From Pseudohaliea rubra DSM 19751 (lineage in GTDB: Bacteria > Pseudomonadota > Gammaproteobacteria > Pseudomonadales > Halieaceae), in NCBI RefSeq assembly GCF_000764025.1, contig NZ_KN234749.1:1-64000 (forward strand): a DNA stretch of 64,000 nucleotides. Reading direction: 5' to 3'. Under the pieces are notes generated by a model. That model saw only the letters and a program-made list of their open reading frames with translations, was not told where the DNA came from and made no database searches. Positions within the stretch are counted from its first letter, which is position 1, and the number at the start of each line of letters is the position of its first letter. Made by a program: the position numbers and the translations under genes. Shown here piece by piece: positions 55,078 to 62,477 of this stretch.

Positions 55078-57006
55078 ATGGCGACGGTAATTGAAACTAG
55101 CACCACGCCCTGGGAAACGGTGGAGGTCGATGCGGTAACGCTCGATGTTATCGAGAACGCCATCCAGAACGCCCGGGTGCAGATGGACGCGATCCTTTTC
55201 CGGACGGCGATCTCGACGATCATCCGTGAGCAGCGCGATGGTTTCCCGGTGCTCACGGATCGGGACGGGCAGATGCTGGCGGGGCAGTTCGGCTCGCCGG
55301 TGGATGGCTTCATCGACAACTACGACGGCGATGTGCAGGAGGGCGACGTTCTTCTGACCAACGACCCCTATGCCTGCGACGGGGCTATCAGTCACCTCAA
55401 CGACTGGTTGGTCTGCACGCCGGTGTATTACCACGGCCGGCTCCTCGGCTGGGCCGCGATGTTCGGCCACATGAGTGATATTTCCGGCTCCACCGCAGCC
55501 TCTATGCCGGTCACCTCTACAGACATCCTGCAGGAGGGTATCGTCATCCCGCCGGTTAAGGTGGTATCCAAGGGTGAACTGCAGCAGGACATCGTGCGCC
55601 TGGCCGTGCGCAACTCGCGCACGCCGGACTGGAACGAGGCGGACTTCTACGCCATTCTCTCGGCCTGCCGCACCGGCGCCGCCCGTCTCGTGGAGATGGC
55701 AGATCGCTTCGGCCCCGACGTGCTTGTGTCGGCGCAGAAGCAGCTTCTTGCCCGCAACCGCGAGGCCATGCGGGAGCTCATCGTCTCCACCATGCCCGAA
55801 GAGAAGGTTGTATTCGAAGACTGGATCTGCGACGACGCGCTTGGCCATGGCCCCTACAAAATGGGCTGCGAGATGTGGCGCGAGGGCGATAAGCTGGTCT
55901 TCGATTTTTCCCGCACGGATCCGCAGTCCGCAGGATGCATCAACTTCCTGCTCAACGACCGTATGTTCAAGATGTTCTGCGGTCAGTTCATGGTCAACGT
56001 CTTCGACCCGCAGATCGTGCTGAACGACGGCTATATCGATCTTATCGATGTGCGCATTCCGAAGGGCACACTGCTGAACCCGGTGGCGCCGGCGGCGCTC
56101 AATGGTCGCACGCATGCGCTGGGCCGGATCTTCGACATCATCAGCGGTCTGTTCGGCACGGCTAACTCGGATTTCCTCGTCGCCGCGGGTTTCTCCGACA
56201 GTCCGCACCTGATGTTCTCGGGCTTCAATCAGCGTGACGACTGGTTCCTCATGTTCCAGATCGGCTTCGGCGGCATTCCCGGCAAGCCGGGCGGCGACGG
56301 CCCCGACGGCCACTCGCTGTGGCCGAAGATGCGCAACGTGCCGAATGAATACACGGAGGCCTACTTCCCCATTCGGGTCGAGCGCTTCGAGTCTATCCCG
56401 GACACGGGAGGCCCGGGGCTGCATCGTGGCGGCAACGGCGTGAGGACAGAGTATGCCTTCCTCGTAGAGGGCAAGATCTCCATCCACGACGACCGCTGGT
56501 TCACCTATCCCTGGGGCGTCAAGGGCGGCTTGCCCGGTACGCGCAGTCGCAAGACGCTGCGGCGCGCCGACGGCAGCACCGAGAACCTGCCTTCCAAGGT
56601 TGACGACGTGCCGGTCGCGCCCGGCGATCTGCTTGTGTTTGAGACCTGGGGTGGCGGCGGCTGGGGGGATCCCCTGGAGCGGCCCTACGACAGCATCGCC
56701 TACGACCTCGAGGCAGGCCTTGTTACCGCCGAAGGTGCGCGCCGTTATGGCGTTGTCGCCGGCGTGGACCTGGCTATCGACGAGACCGCGAGCGATGCCC
56801 TACGGGCGACCATGCGCAACGCGCGGGGCGACGTCGAGGCCTTCGACTTCGGCGGAACGCTGGACGAACTGCGTGCGGCCTGCCTCGAGGAAACCGGCTT
56901 CGAGCCGCCGGCGCCGCCGGTGCAGGCGCCGATTGCCGCTGCCTGGCTGCGCAAGCAGCGCCGGGAGGCCGAGGCTCGAGACGGCAGCGCACGCGCGGCG
57001 GGTTGA
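55078..57006 (+). CDS. Hydantoinase subunit B (HyuB-like), module 2
   Basis: 642 residues, a paralogue of HyuB1 with the same layout: TNDPYACDGAISHLNDW near residue 95, AAMFGHMSD, DFSRTDPQS, NGRTHALGRIFD and GGGGWGDP. The C-terminal 20-odd residues are a Pro/Arg-rich tail absent from HyuB1. A strong GGGAGGAGG precedes the ATG. With HyuA2 it should form an ATP-dependent ring-opening enzyme. The two modules may open different rings or the same ring under different control. Confidence 0.92.
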   Translation: MATVIETSTTPWETVEVDAVTLDVIENAIQNARVQMDAILFRTAISTIIREQRDGFPVLTDRDGQMLAGQFGSPVDGFIDNYDGDVQEGDVLLTNDPYACDGAISHLNDWLVCTPVYYHGRLLGWAAMFGHMSDISGSTAASMPVTSTDILQEGIVIPPVKVVSKGELQQDIVRLAVRNSRTPDWNEADFYAILSACRTGAARLVEMADRFGPDVLVSAQKQLLARNREAMRELIVSTMPEEKVVFEDWICDDALGHGPYKMGCEMWREGDKLVFDFSRTDPQSAGCINFLLNDRMFKMFCGQFMVNVFDPQIVLNDGYIDLIDVRIPKGTLLNPVAPAALNGRTHALGRIFDIISGLFGTANSDFLVAAGFSDSPHLMFSGFNQRDDWFLMFQIGFGGIPGKPGGDGPDGHSLWPKMRNVPNEYTEAYFPIRVERFESIPDTGGPGLHRGGNGVRTEYAFLVEGKISIHDDRWFTYPWGVKGGLPGTRSRKTLRRADGSTENLPSKVDDVPVAPGDLLVFETWGGGGWGDPLERPYDSIAYDLEAGLVTAEGARRYGVVAGVDLAIDETASDALRATMRNARGDVEAFDFGGTLDELRAACLEETGFEPPAPPVQAPIAAAWLRKQRREAEARDGSARAAG

Positions 57007-57008
57007 CC

Positions 57009-57671
57009 ATGGGCGAGGGGCAATCCGCGGTGTCGCGCGATGCCTTCGCTGAGGCGAGCTACGGAGCCCGCGCCCTTGGTTTCGGCCGGCGCCCGGCGAT
57101 CCTTGTGGTCGATTTTCAGCGGGCTTTCACGGACAGCGCCTTTCCCATGGGCCGATCCGCTCACGTCCAGCGCGCCGTCGATGAGACCGCCGCGCTGCTC
57201 GCCTTCGCCCGGCCTCTGGGTATTCCCGTGGCCACCTGCGCCGTCGGCTGGTGCAGCGAGAAGGATATGGGCCGCTGGAAAGTGGATGCCGTCTATGACG
57301 GGCTTTTTTACGGCCAGCCCGGCATGGAGCTGGACCCGCGCATCGCGGGCGCCGGCGATTTTCATTTCACCAAGGGCGCACCGTCCATGTTCTTCGGCAC
57401 GCCCCTGGTTACCTTCCTGACCCGCGAAGCCGTCGATACGGTCCTGGTGACCGGCTGTACGACCAGCGGCTGCGTGCGCGCAACGGTTAATGATGCCTTT
57501 TCCTACGGCTACCGGGTGATCGTGCCGGAGGCGTGCTGCGGCGATCAGGACCAGGAGGCGCACGAGGCCAACCTGCGGGATGTGGGGCGTCGTTACGCGG
57601 ATGTCATGACCGTCGCTGACACCCGCGCCGCGCTCGCCGCCCTCGAAACGCGCCAACCCGAAACGCGCTAA
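57009..57671 (+). CDS. Isochorismatase-fold cysteine amidohydrolase, module 2
   Basis: 220 residues. The triad is Asp35 (VVDFQRAFTD), Lys122 (FTKGAPSMFFG) and Cys155 ([15 protein letters not shown]), as in N-carbamoylsarcosine amidases. An extra 15-residue N-terminal lead precedes the fold. It is coupled to hyuB2 (ATG two bases after the stop). It is expected to release ammonia and CO2 from the ureido or carbamoyl acid made by HyuAB. AAGGAG for the next gene overlaps its stop region. Confidence 0.88.
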   Translation: MGEGQSAVSRDAFAEASYGARALGFGRRPAILVVDFQRAFTDSAFPMGRSAHVQRAVDETAALLAFARPLGIPVATCAVGWCSEKDMGRWKVDAVYDGLFYGQPGMELDPRIAGAGDFHFTKGAPSMFFGTPLVTFLTREAVDTVLVTGCTTSGCVRATVNDAFSYGYRVIVPEACCGDQDQEAHEANLRDVGRRYADVMTVADTRAALAALETRQPETR

Positions 57672-57684
57672 GGAGACCATCGCG

Positions 57685-58491
57685 ATGGCAACGCTTGAAC
57701 GTCCTGACGGGGCGAGCATTCACTACGAGGTGGTGGGCGAGGGTGAACCCGTGCTCTGCCTGGGCGGCTGGGGCACGTTCTGCCACGGCGAGCTGCGCGG
57801 GCTGCCCTTCGGTCTGGTGGATCGCTACCAGGTCATCATCATGGACTATCGGGGCCTGGCGTCATCGACGGACAACCCGGCCACGCCGGCGACCATGGAA
57901 CTTTACGCCGGTGACGCGCTGGCGGTGCTCGATGCCCTCGGGCTTCAGCGGGTGCACCTGCTGGGGATGGTCGGCATCGGCGCCTGCATCTGCCAGCAGA
58001 TGGCCATTGAGCGGCCCGCGCTGGCCCGATCCCTGGTGAACACGGGCGCCTGGGGCAGCGTGGACGCGCTCCTGCGCGAACATCTGCAGCTGTTCCTCGA
58101 TATCCACGAGAAGATGGGCTGGGCGGATTTCCAGCGCTTCGCCTGCGCTCTTTCCTTCGAGCCGGACTTCTATGATGCCAATATCCATCGGCTCCTTGGC
58201 GAGGACGGTCCCTGGAAGGAGCTGCGCGGCAAGCTCGCCACGCACCGACGTTTCATCGAGGCGAGCCTGGCCCACGATGCGCTGGCGGACCTCAAAGCGG
58301 TAGACGCCCCGGCCCTGATCCTCCACGCGGAAATGGACGTGGTCACCGGGCCGCGACTGACCCGGCCCATTGAAGAGGCCCTGCCGAACGCAACGGGAAT
58401 CACCTTCCCCGAGGCCGCGCACGTGCTCGCCGGCAAGGCCCTGCGCCAGCGCTTCTCCGAAGCCCTCCTGGGGTTCCTCGATGCCCACTGA
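57685..58491 (+). CDS. Alpha/beta-hydrolase-fold protein lacking the nucleophile serine (RutD-like layout)
   Basis: 268 residues with oxyanion-loop segment GGWGTF, VIIMDYRGLASS, an acid residue in HAEMDVVTG and the C-terminal histidine in PEAAHVLAG. The nucleophile elbow, normally G-x-S-x-G, reads GMVGIG (94-99), with Val96 where serine should be. RutD, the aminoacrylate hydrolase of the Rut pathway, also has a changed elbow, so this protein may speed a non-covalent hydrolysis or deamination. It overlaps the CitE-like gene by 11 bases. Confidence 0.85.
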   Translation: MATLERPDGASIHYEVVGEGEPVLCLGGWGTFCHGELRGLPFGLVDRYQVIIMDYRGLASSTDNPATPATMELYAGDALAVLDALGLQRVHLLGMVGIGACICQQMAIERPALARSLVNTGAWGSVDALLREHLQLFLDIHEKMGWADFQRFACALSFEPDFYDANIHRLLGEDGPWKELRGKLATHRRFIEASLAHDALADLKAVDAPALILHAEMDVVTGPRLTRPIEEALPNATGITFPEAAHVLAGKALRQRFSEALLGFLDAH

Positions 58492-59332
58492 GAGCGCCGC
58501 CCTGCAGCTCGCTTTCCGGACCCTGCTGTTCGTGCCCGGCAATCGCATGGACCGCGTCGCCAAGGCGCACGACAGTGCTGCCGACGTGGTCTGCATCGAT
58601 CTCGAGGACGCGGTACCCGCCGCGGACAAGGACGCAGCGCGGGAGGCTGTGCTGGCTTTCCTGGCGAGCGCCGCCACCGGGCGGACTGCGGTCCGTATCA
58701 ACGGGTTGCGCACGCGCGCGGGTCTGCGTGACCTCCTGGCCCTTGCCGGTGCGCCGCGCTGCCCGTCCCTCCTGCTTGTGCCCATGGTCGAGAGCGCGGC
58801 CGAGCTGGCGATCGTCGACGCGGTGCTTGGCGACGCAGTGGTATCGGTCGTTCCCCTTGTCGAAACCGTCGAGGGGCTCGAGGCGGTGCGTGCCATCGGC
58901 AGCGCGCCGCGCGTCGACAATGTGATGTTCGGCGGCGGCGACCTGTCGTCGCAGCTCGGCGTCGACCTTGCGTGGGAGCCGCTCCTGCAGGCCCGCAGCC
59001 AGTTCGTGCTCGGCTGTGTGGCCGCGCGGGTCCGTGCGATCGATGTGCCCTACATTCACATCAAGGACGAGGCGGGACTGCGCGAGGAGACGGCGAGAGC
59101 CAGGGCGCTCGGTTTCGCCGCAAAAGCGGTCATACACCCGGCCCAGCTGGCACCGGTCCAGGAGGCTTTCCAGCCCACGGCCGCGGAACTCGCGCGGGCC
59201 CGGGCGGCGGTCGAGGCCTACCGGCAGGCGGGCGGCAGGGCGATCATGCATGACGGTGTGATGCTCGATGAGCCGATCGTCCGGCGCTATGAATCCTTAC
59301 TTTCACTGGATAATGAGGCAGACCATGCGTAA
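58481..59332 (+). CDS. CitE/HpcH-HpaI family acyl-CoA lyase
   Basis: 283 residues of the CitE-like aldolase family, starting LLFVPGNRMDRVAKA with the Mg-binding acid cluster in IDLEDAVP (about 40-46) and GGGDLSSQLG where many relatives have GAED. Members cleave malyl-, methylmalyl- or citramalyl-CoA to acetyl-CoA (or propionyl-CoA) plus a 2-oxoacid. With MaoC just downstream this pairs as lyase plus hydratase, the order seen in mesaconate/itaconate routes. The ATG at 58481 lies within the alpha/beta-hydrolase gene. Confidence 0.87.
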   Translation: MPTESAALQLAFRTLLFVPGNRMDRVAKAHDSAADVVCIDLEDAVPAADKDAAREAVLAFLASAATGRTAVRINGLRTRAGLRDLLALAGAPRCPSLLLVPMVESAAELAIVDAVLGDAVVSVVPLVETVEGLEAVRAIGSAPRVDNVMFGGGDLSSQLGVDLAWEPLLQARSQFVLGCVAARVRAIDVPYIHIKDEAGLREETARARALGFAAKAVIHPAQLAPVQEAFQPTAAELARARAAVEAYRQAGGRAIMHDGVMLDEPIVRRYESLLSLDNEADHA

Positions 59333-59834
59333 AGGAGTCATCGAGGTAGCCGAGGGACGCTACCGGGAAACTTTCGGCCGCTATCTGGAAGATTTCACCG
59401 TGGGCGATGTGTACGAGCATCGTCCCGGGCGGACAATTACTGATACAGACAATGTCTGGTTCACCCTGCTGACGATGAATACGCACCCGGCGCACTTCGA
59501 TTATGAGTACGCCAAGAAGACGGAGTTCGGCAAGCCGTTGGTCTGCTCGCCCTTTACCGTCGCGCTACTTGTCGGCATGAGTGTCTCCGACATCAGCCAG
59601 AAGGCCGTTGCCAACCTCGGCTGGGGAGATATCAAGCTGCCCCATCCACTGTTTCCCGGTGACACGCTCTATGCGGAGTCGGAAGTGCTGGCCAAGCGCG
59701 AATCCAAGAAGCGCCCGCAGCAGGGGATCGTGACGATTCAGACCACGGGCCGGAACCAGGACGGCGTCGTTGTGTGCACCTTCGAGCGCAGCGTCCTGGT
59801 CTGGAAGCAGGGTTTCGGCAACGCCGACGATTGA
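59325..59834 (+). CDS. MaoC-like acyl-CoA hydratase
   Basis: 169-residue hot-dog-fold protein. The hydratase segment reads MNTHPAHFDYEYAKKTEFGKP, close to R-specific enoyl-CoA hydratases but with the usual G-D before N missing, as in mesaconyl-CoA/itaconyl-CoA hydratase-type proteins. It probably adds or removes water on an unsaturated dicarboxyl-CoA feeding the CitE-like lyase. The ATG at 59325 overlaps the lyase stop by 8 bases; an ATG at 59313 is possible. It lies 50 bases before the acyl-CoA dehydrogenase. Confidence 0.85.
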   Translation: MRKGVIEVAEGRYRETFGRYLEDFTVGDVYEHRPGRTITDTDNVWFTLLTMNTHPAHFDYEYAKKTEFGKPLVCSPFTVALLVGMSVSDISQKAVANLGWGDIKLPHPLFPGDTLYAESEVLAKRESKKRPQQGIVTIQTTGRNQDGVVVCTFERSVLVWKQGFGNADD

Positions 59835-59884
59835 TCAACAGCGGCGCTGCGAAGCGCCTTGGAAAGGCTTGAAAGGAGAGAGCA

Positions 59885-61060
59885 ATGACTGCAGCAGAGC
59901 GGCCGCCACGGCAGATTGATCCTGAGGAAGAGCGCGCCCTGATCGACGGCATCGAGCGCTGGGTCGAGCGGGAGGTGGCTCCGGTCGCCATGAAGTACGA
60001 TCACGCCGACGAGTGGCCCGCCGATCTCGTTGAGCAGATGAAGGAGATGGGCCTCTTCGGTGCCACTATCAGCCCGGAATACGGCGGCCTGGGACTCCCT
60101 GCCCGCACCTACGCCGAGCTGGTGACGCGCATTTCCTCTTACTGGATGGCGATCACCGGGATCTTCAACTCCCACCTTATGATGGCTGCGGCAGTGGAGC
60201 GCTTCGGTACCGACGAACAGAAGGCGCACTGGCTGCCCCGCTTTGCCACCGGCGAGGTGCGCGGTGGCCTGGCCCTGACCGAGCCCAATGCGGGGACGGA
60301 CCTGCAGGCCATTCGCTCCACGGCTGTGCGGGACGGCGATGATTACGTTATCAACGGGACCAAGACCTGGATTACCAATGGCATCCAGGGCAGCTGTGTG
60401 GCGCTGCTCGTCAAAACGGATCCGGCGGCCGAGCCGCGCTACCGGGGCATGAGCCTGTTCATCGCGCCCAAGGGCGAGGGCTTCACGGTCGGCAAGAAGC
60501 TGAAGAAGCTTGGCTACAATGCGATCGACAGCGCAGAGCTGATCTTCGAGGACTACCGGCTGCCGGCGGCGAACCTTATCGGTGGTGAGGAAGGCAAGGG
60601 TTTCTTCCAGGCCACCGGCGGCCTGGAACTCGGGCGTATCAATGTCGCCGCCCGGGGCGTGGGCCTGGCTGAAGGTTCGTTACGCCTCGCGACGGCCTAT
60701 GCGCAGACCCGCGAAACCATGGGCAAGCCGATCTGCGAGCACCAGGCGATCCAGCTCAAGCTGGGAGAAATGGCAACCCGTGCCCGGGCGGCCAGGCTGC
60801 TGACCCTCGACGCGGCGGATGCCTATGACCGCGGTCACCGCTGCGACATGGAGGCCGGCATGGCGAAGTATTTTGCCTCGGAGGCCGCCGTGCGCAATTC
60901 CGAGGAGGCTATGCGTGTGCACGGCGGTTACGCCTACTCAAAGGAATACGAGATCGAACGCTTCTACCGGGACTCGCTGCTCATGTGCATTGGCGAAGGG
61001 ACCAACGAGATGCAGCGCATCATCATCGCCAAGCAGTGGGTGAAGCAGCACCCCGTCTAG
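59885..61060 (+). CDS. Acyl-CoA dehydrogenase
   Basis: FAD-dependent enzyme of 391 residues that makes a 2,3-double bond in an acyl-CoA. The signature segment ALTEPNAGTDLQAIRSTA is present, and a likely catalytic base is Glu371 in CIGEGTNEMQR, the usual position for short-chain, glutaryl and methylsuccinyl types. AAGGAGAG precedes the ATG. It ends module 2 and with MaoC and the CitE-like lyase gives a dehydrogenation-hydration-cleavage sequence, for example for a methylsuccinyl- or glutaryl-type CoA ester. Confidence 0.92.
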   Translation: MTAAERPPRQIDPEEERALIDGIERWVEREVAPVAMKYDHADEWPADLVEQMKEMGLFGATISPEYGGLGLPARTYAELVTRISSYWMAITGIFNSHLMMAAAVERFGTDEQKAHWLPRFATGEVRGGLALTEPNAGTDLQAIRSTAVRDGDDYVINGTKTWITNGIQGSCVALLVKTDPAAEPRYRGMSLFIAPKGEGFTVGKKLKKLGYNAIDSAELIFEDYRLPAANLIGGEEGKGFFQATGGLELGRINVAARGVGLAEGSLRLATAYAQTRETMGKPICEHQAIQLKLGEMATRARAARLLTLDAADAYDRGHRCDMEAGMAKYFASEAAVRNSEEAMRVHGGYAYSKEYEIERFYRDSLLMCIGEGTNEMQRIIIAKQWVKQHPV

Positions 61061-61080
61061 AGCACTGCACATCTTCAGGC

Positions 61081-61106
61081 GCCGGGGCCGCTACAGGGGC
61101 CCCGGC
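61081..61106. terminator. Hairpin between convergent acyl-CoA dehydrogenase and EAL genes
   Basis: GCCGGGGCC (61081-61089) pairs with GGCCCCGGC (61098-61106). It overlaps the stop of the minus-strand EAL gene and has no U tract on either strand, so it is at best a weak or Rho-dependent bidirectional terminator. Confidence 0.4.
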
Positions 61107-62278
61107 CGCCCGAAAAGATAGCCTTGCATCAAGTCGATGCCGAGCCCGGCCAGGGCCGCCCGCTCTGACTCCTCCTCGACGCCCTCGGCAATAATGCAAC
61201 TGCCGGTTTCGTTGGCGAAGGTGATCAGGGCCGCGGCCAGGGCGCGGAGGTTGTAGTCTGCGTCGACCCGGCGGGTCAGGGACCGGTCCAGTTTGATGTA
61301 GTCCGGCTGCAGCTTCAGAATGTGCCGGAAGCTTGCGTAGCCGGCGCCGGCATCGTCCACGGCAACGCGCATGCCTCGCTCGCGGAGTGGCGCCAGGGCC
61401 TCGGCGATTGCGCTGTACTCCTGGATGCTGCTGTGCTCCGTGACCTCCAGCACCAGCCGTTCCAGCGGTGCGTCTGCCAGCGCCGCTTCAACGCTGCCAT
61501 CGAGGACACAGAGCGGAGAACTGTTGAGGGACAGGTAGGCGTCGTCCGGCAGATCTCCAAGCCGGGCGAGGGCGGCGCGGAGGGTACAGTCTTCCAGAGC
61601 TTCCGCGAGGCCTACGGTGGCCGCTTCGGCGAACACGATATCGGGGGCGTGCCCCAGCGACGCGGGGAAGCGTGTCAGCGCCTCAAAGCCGGCTATGCGG
61701 CCTGCGCGCAGGTCATGAATTGGCTGAAAGACGGTGCGGAAGTTGCCTGTATCGATAACGGTCTGCAGCGTCTGCCGGTGAGCCTTCCGGTCCAGGTTGT
61801 CCGCCTCCCGGCGTTCGAGAAATTGCCCGAGGAAATCTGCGAACAAACGCATGGTATTCAGATCGCGCTTGTTCAAGGTTGGGTCGGCGCGGCGGCTAAA
61901 GCAGCAGAAGGTGCCGAACACCCGCCCTTCCGCGGGAAAGCGTATCGGCACGCTGATGTGAGCGCCGACTGGCAGCGCAGTGGTTGCCTCGAGAGAGCGG
62001 GCTTCGGCATTGGCATTGGCGTCAGGGATCAGTTCCGGCAGGCGGCCGTCGACCACCCGCTGGCAGAAACTTTCCTGCAGCGGACCTGAGTCGCCCGCCT
62101 CAATGGGCGTAAAACCCGGAGCGCAATCGACGGCGCGAAAGAACCGCTGGTCGTCGATGAACTCACCCACGAAAGCAACCTCCATATTGAGGATGCGGCG
62201 TATGGTGCTGAGCGCATCCTCCAGGATGACGCTCGTGGGAATGGCTCGCGGGAAGTCGTCGGGTAGCGGGAGGTTCAT
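61091..62278 (-). CDS. GAF-EAL cyclic-di-GMP phosphodiesterase
   Basis: 395 residues. The N-terminal GAF sensor spans about 20-165. The EAL domain follows with catalytic motif FEALTRF, the Asn of SLNSSP, EVTEHSS, DDAGAGYASF, the lysine in YIKLDRS, AEGVEEE and QGYLFG. All metal and catalytic residues look present, so active hydrolysis of c-di-GMP to pGpG is expected. The ATG at 62278 is preferred; a TTG at 62374 would add 32 residues. Its GAF ligand is unknown. The gene is convergent with module 2 and divergent from the RND gene. Confidence 0.9.
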   Translation of the reverse strand: MNLPLPDDFPRAIPTSVILEDALSTIRRILNMEVAFVGEFIDDQRFFRAVDCAPGFTPIEAGDSGPLQESFCQRVVDGRLPELIPDANANAEARSLEATTALPVGAHISVPIRFPAEGRVFGTFCCFSRRADPTLNKRDLNTMRLFADFLGQFLERREADNLDRKAHRQTLQTVIDTGNFRTVFQPIHDLRAGRIAGFEALTRFPASLGHAPDIVFAEAATVGLAEALEDCTLRAALARLGDLPDDAYLSLNSSPLCVLDGSVEAALADAPLERLVLEVTEHSSIQEYSAIAEALAPLRERGMRVAVDDAGAGYASFRHILKLQPDYIKLDRSLTRRVDADYNLRALAAALITFANETGSCIIAEGVEEESERAALAGLGIDLMQGYLFGRPGPL

Positions 62279-62477
62279 GCGTCGCCGGAGTCTGCTTTCA
62301 GGCGCACCACCTTGCGCGATGACGCCTGCCAAGTTGCCAGTCTCTGATTCTAACGGACTGTTCCGGTGGTACAACCTGCGGAGGTTGTCTGCGTCCCGCT
62401 GCGTAAGTCCCGGACGCTGACGACAGCGTCGAGCGGCTGCTAGACTCTACTTCTACTTTTCGAGCTCGGGGCTATGC

